DNA of 64,000 nt from Lepturacanthus savala (taxonomy: Eukaryota; Chordata; Actinopteri; Scombriformes; Trichiuridae): positions 5,663,092 through 5,727,091 of the forward strand of contig CM060466.1 of NCBI GenBank assembly GCA_030544235.1, read 5' to 3'. This document shows positions 63,681-64,000 of this stretch, piece by piece (position 1 is the stretch's first letter; each line of letters starts with the position of its first letter). Under the pieces are notes generated by a model. That model searched no databases. It was not told where the DNA came from and was given only the letters and a program-made list of their open reading frames with translations. The position numbers were made by a program, and so were the translations under genes.

Positions 63681-64000
63681 GCCATGATATAATTGCTAAA
63701 ATCCTTTGGCTGGAAAGTCTCCATGCATTAGCTTTAATGTTATCATTAACGTTAGCATTTGCATTACCATTAGCATTAACGTTAGCATTAGCGTTAGCAT
63801 AGAAAATTATCAGAAGTTCTATAATCATCAATACTTGGCCTTCTGTTTCCCTAATACCATGATATAATTGCTAAAATCCTTTGGCCGGAAAGGCTCCATG
63901 CGTTAGATTTAATGTTAGCATTAGCGTTAGCATTTGCGTTAGCATTAGCATTAACGTTAGCATTAGCGTTAGCATAGAACATTGTCATAAGTTGAATCAT

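Larger units (their letters stand above)
1..64000. repeat. Satellite array, about 160-175 bp monomer, entire window
   Basis: Every part of the window is made of one tandemly repeated monomer, recognised by a recurring core (CCATGATATAATTG, AAAATCCTTTGG, GGAAAGGCTCCAT, TTGGCCTTCTG) followed by hexamer repeats of TTAGCA/TTAGCG/TTAACG. Successive core landmarks near the start lie at 3, 178, 353, 525, 694, 857, 1023, 1186, 1358 and 1518, giving spacings of 160-175 bp. I estimate about 380 units. All read in the same direction; I found no inverted unit, no unique spacer and no inserted element. The array is cut by both window ends. It holds no credible gene: monomer lengths are mostly 1 modulo 3, so any reading frame shifts from unit to unit and meets stops. 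Known satellites of this size commonly form centromeric or pericentromeric heterochromatin; that role here is inference. Confidence 0.97.

Noticed and set aside
1..64000. CRISPR array (regular repeats with intervening sequence)
   Set aside because: Repeat units are far too long and directly adjoining, the variable part is itself a hexamer repeat and not unique spacers, and no cas-like gene is present.
1..64000. Bacterial-type promoter in every unit (TATAAT with upstream TTGGCC or TTGACC)
   Set aside because: TATAAT is in each core, but the TTGGCC element is 22 bases away instead of about 17, and there is no gene downstream. It is part of the conserved satellite core.
1..64000. Telomere
   Set aside because: The hexamers are TTAGCA/TTAGCG/TTAACG, interrupted every unit by about 105-110 bp of core. 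There is no run of a telomere motif at either window end.
1..64000. Transposable element, terminal repeats or target-site duplications
   Set aside because: I saw no terminal inverted repeats, no poly-A tail, no reverse transcriptase or transposase reading frame, and no break in monomer periodicity that would mark an insertion.
1..64000. Naming the organism (for example a fish, plant or invertebrate)
   Set aside because: Nothing but satellite is visible, satellites evolve too fast to place by eye, and I cannot run a database search. Only eukaryote is supported, by inference.

Overview
The whole 64 kb window is one uninterrupted, head-to-tail satellite DNA array. I see no supportable protein-coding gene, RNA gene, transposon, CRISPR array or stretch of unique DNA on either strand. 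The array runs off both ends of the window, so neither flank is visible.

The monomer is about 160-175 bp, which is nucleosome-repeat size. I estimate about 380 copies, all in the same orientation. Each monomer has two parts. One is a conserved, non-repetitive core of about 105-110 bp, recognisable by CCATGATATAATTG, AAAATCCTTTGG, GGAAAGGCTCCAT and TTGGCCTTCTG. The other is a tract of degenerate 6-bp repeats (TTAGCA / TTAGCG / TTAACG, rarely TTAGGA). Monomer lengths are quantised. Whole hexamers are gained or lost, and alternative core junctions add fixed offsets, so lengths fall in series such as 160/166/172 and 163/169/175. A consensus monomer that I counted by hand is about 37% GC.

At larger scale the array is a mosaic of higher-order repeats and nested duplications. 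Positions 1-3045 recur at 4958-7996. The 7.6-14.9 kb stretch holds several copies of short multi-monomer blocks. A 9-monomer unit of 1504 bp repeats from about 20.8 to 24.5 kb. A very large segment, 21,764-33,872, is repeated immediately downstream (33,873-45,812), with one 169-bp monomer missing from the second copy. From 45 kb onward there are a 1368-bp duplication, a 4-monomer 684-bp higher-order repeat and a 3580-bp duplication of that block. A final duplication (offset 2257/2091 bp) covers about 59.7-63.7 kb. Particular sequence variants are confined to parts of the array, as expected for local amplification by unequal crossover or a similar process.

Sequence alone does not name the organism. 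A homogeneous array this long, with nucleosome-sized monomers and higher-order repeats, points to a eukaryotic genome (centromeric, pericentromeric or other heterochromatin). Many subfamily-defining sites alternate between CpG and TpG/CpA, which suggests a genome with cytosine methylation. Both placements are inference. The few open reading frames that exist are by-products of the repeat (Ala-Asn low-complexity peptides) and are not annotated as genes.
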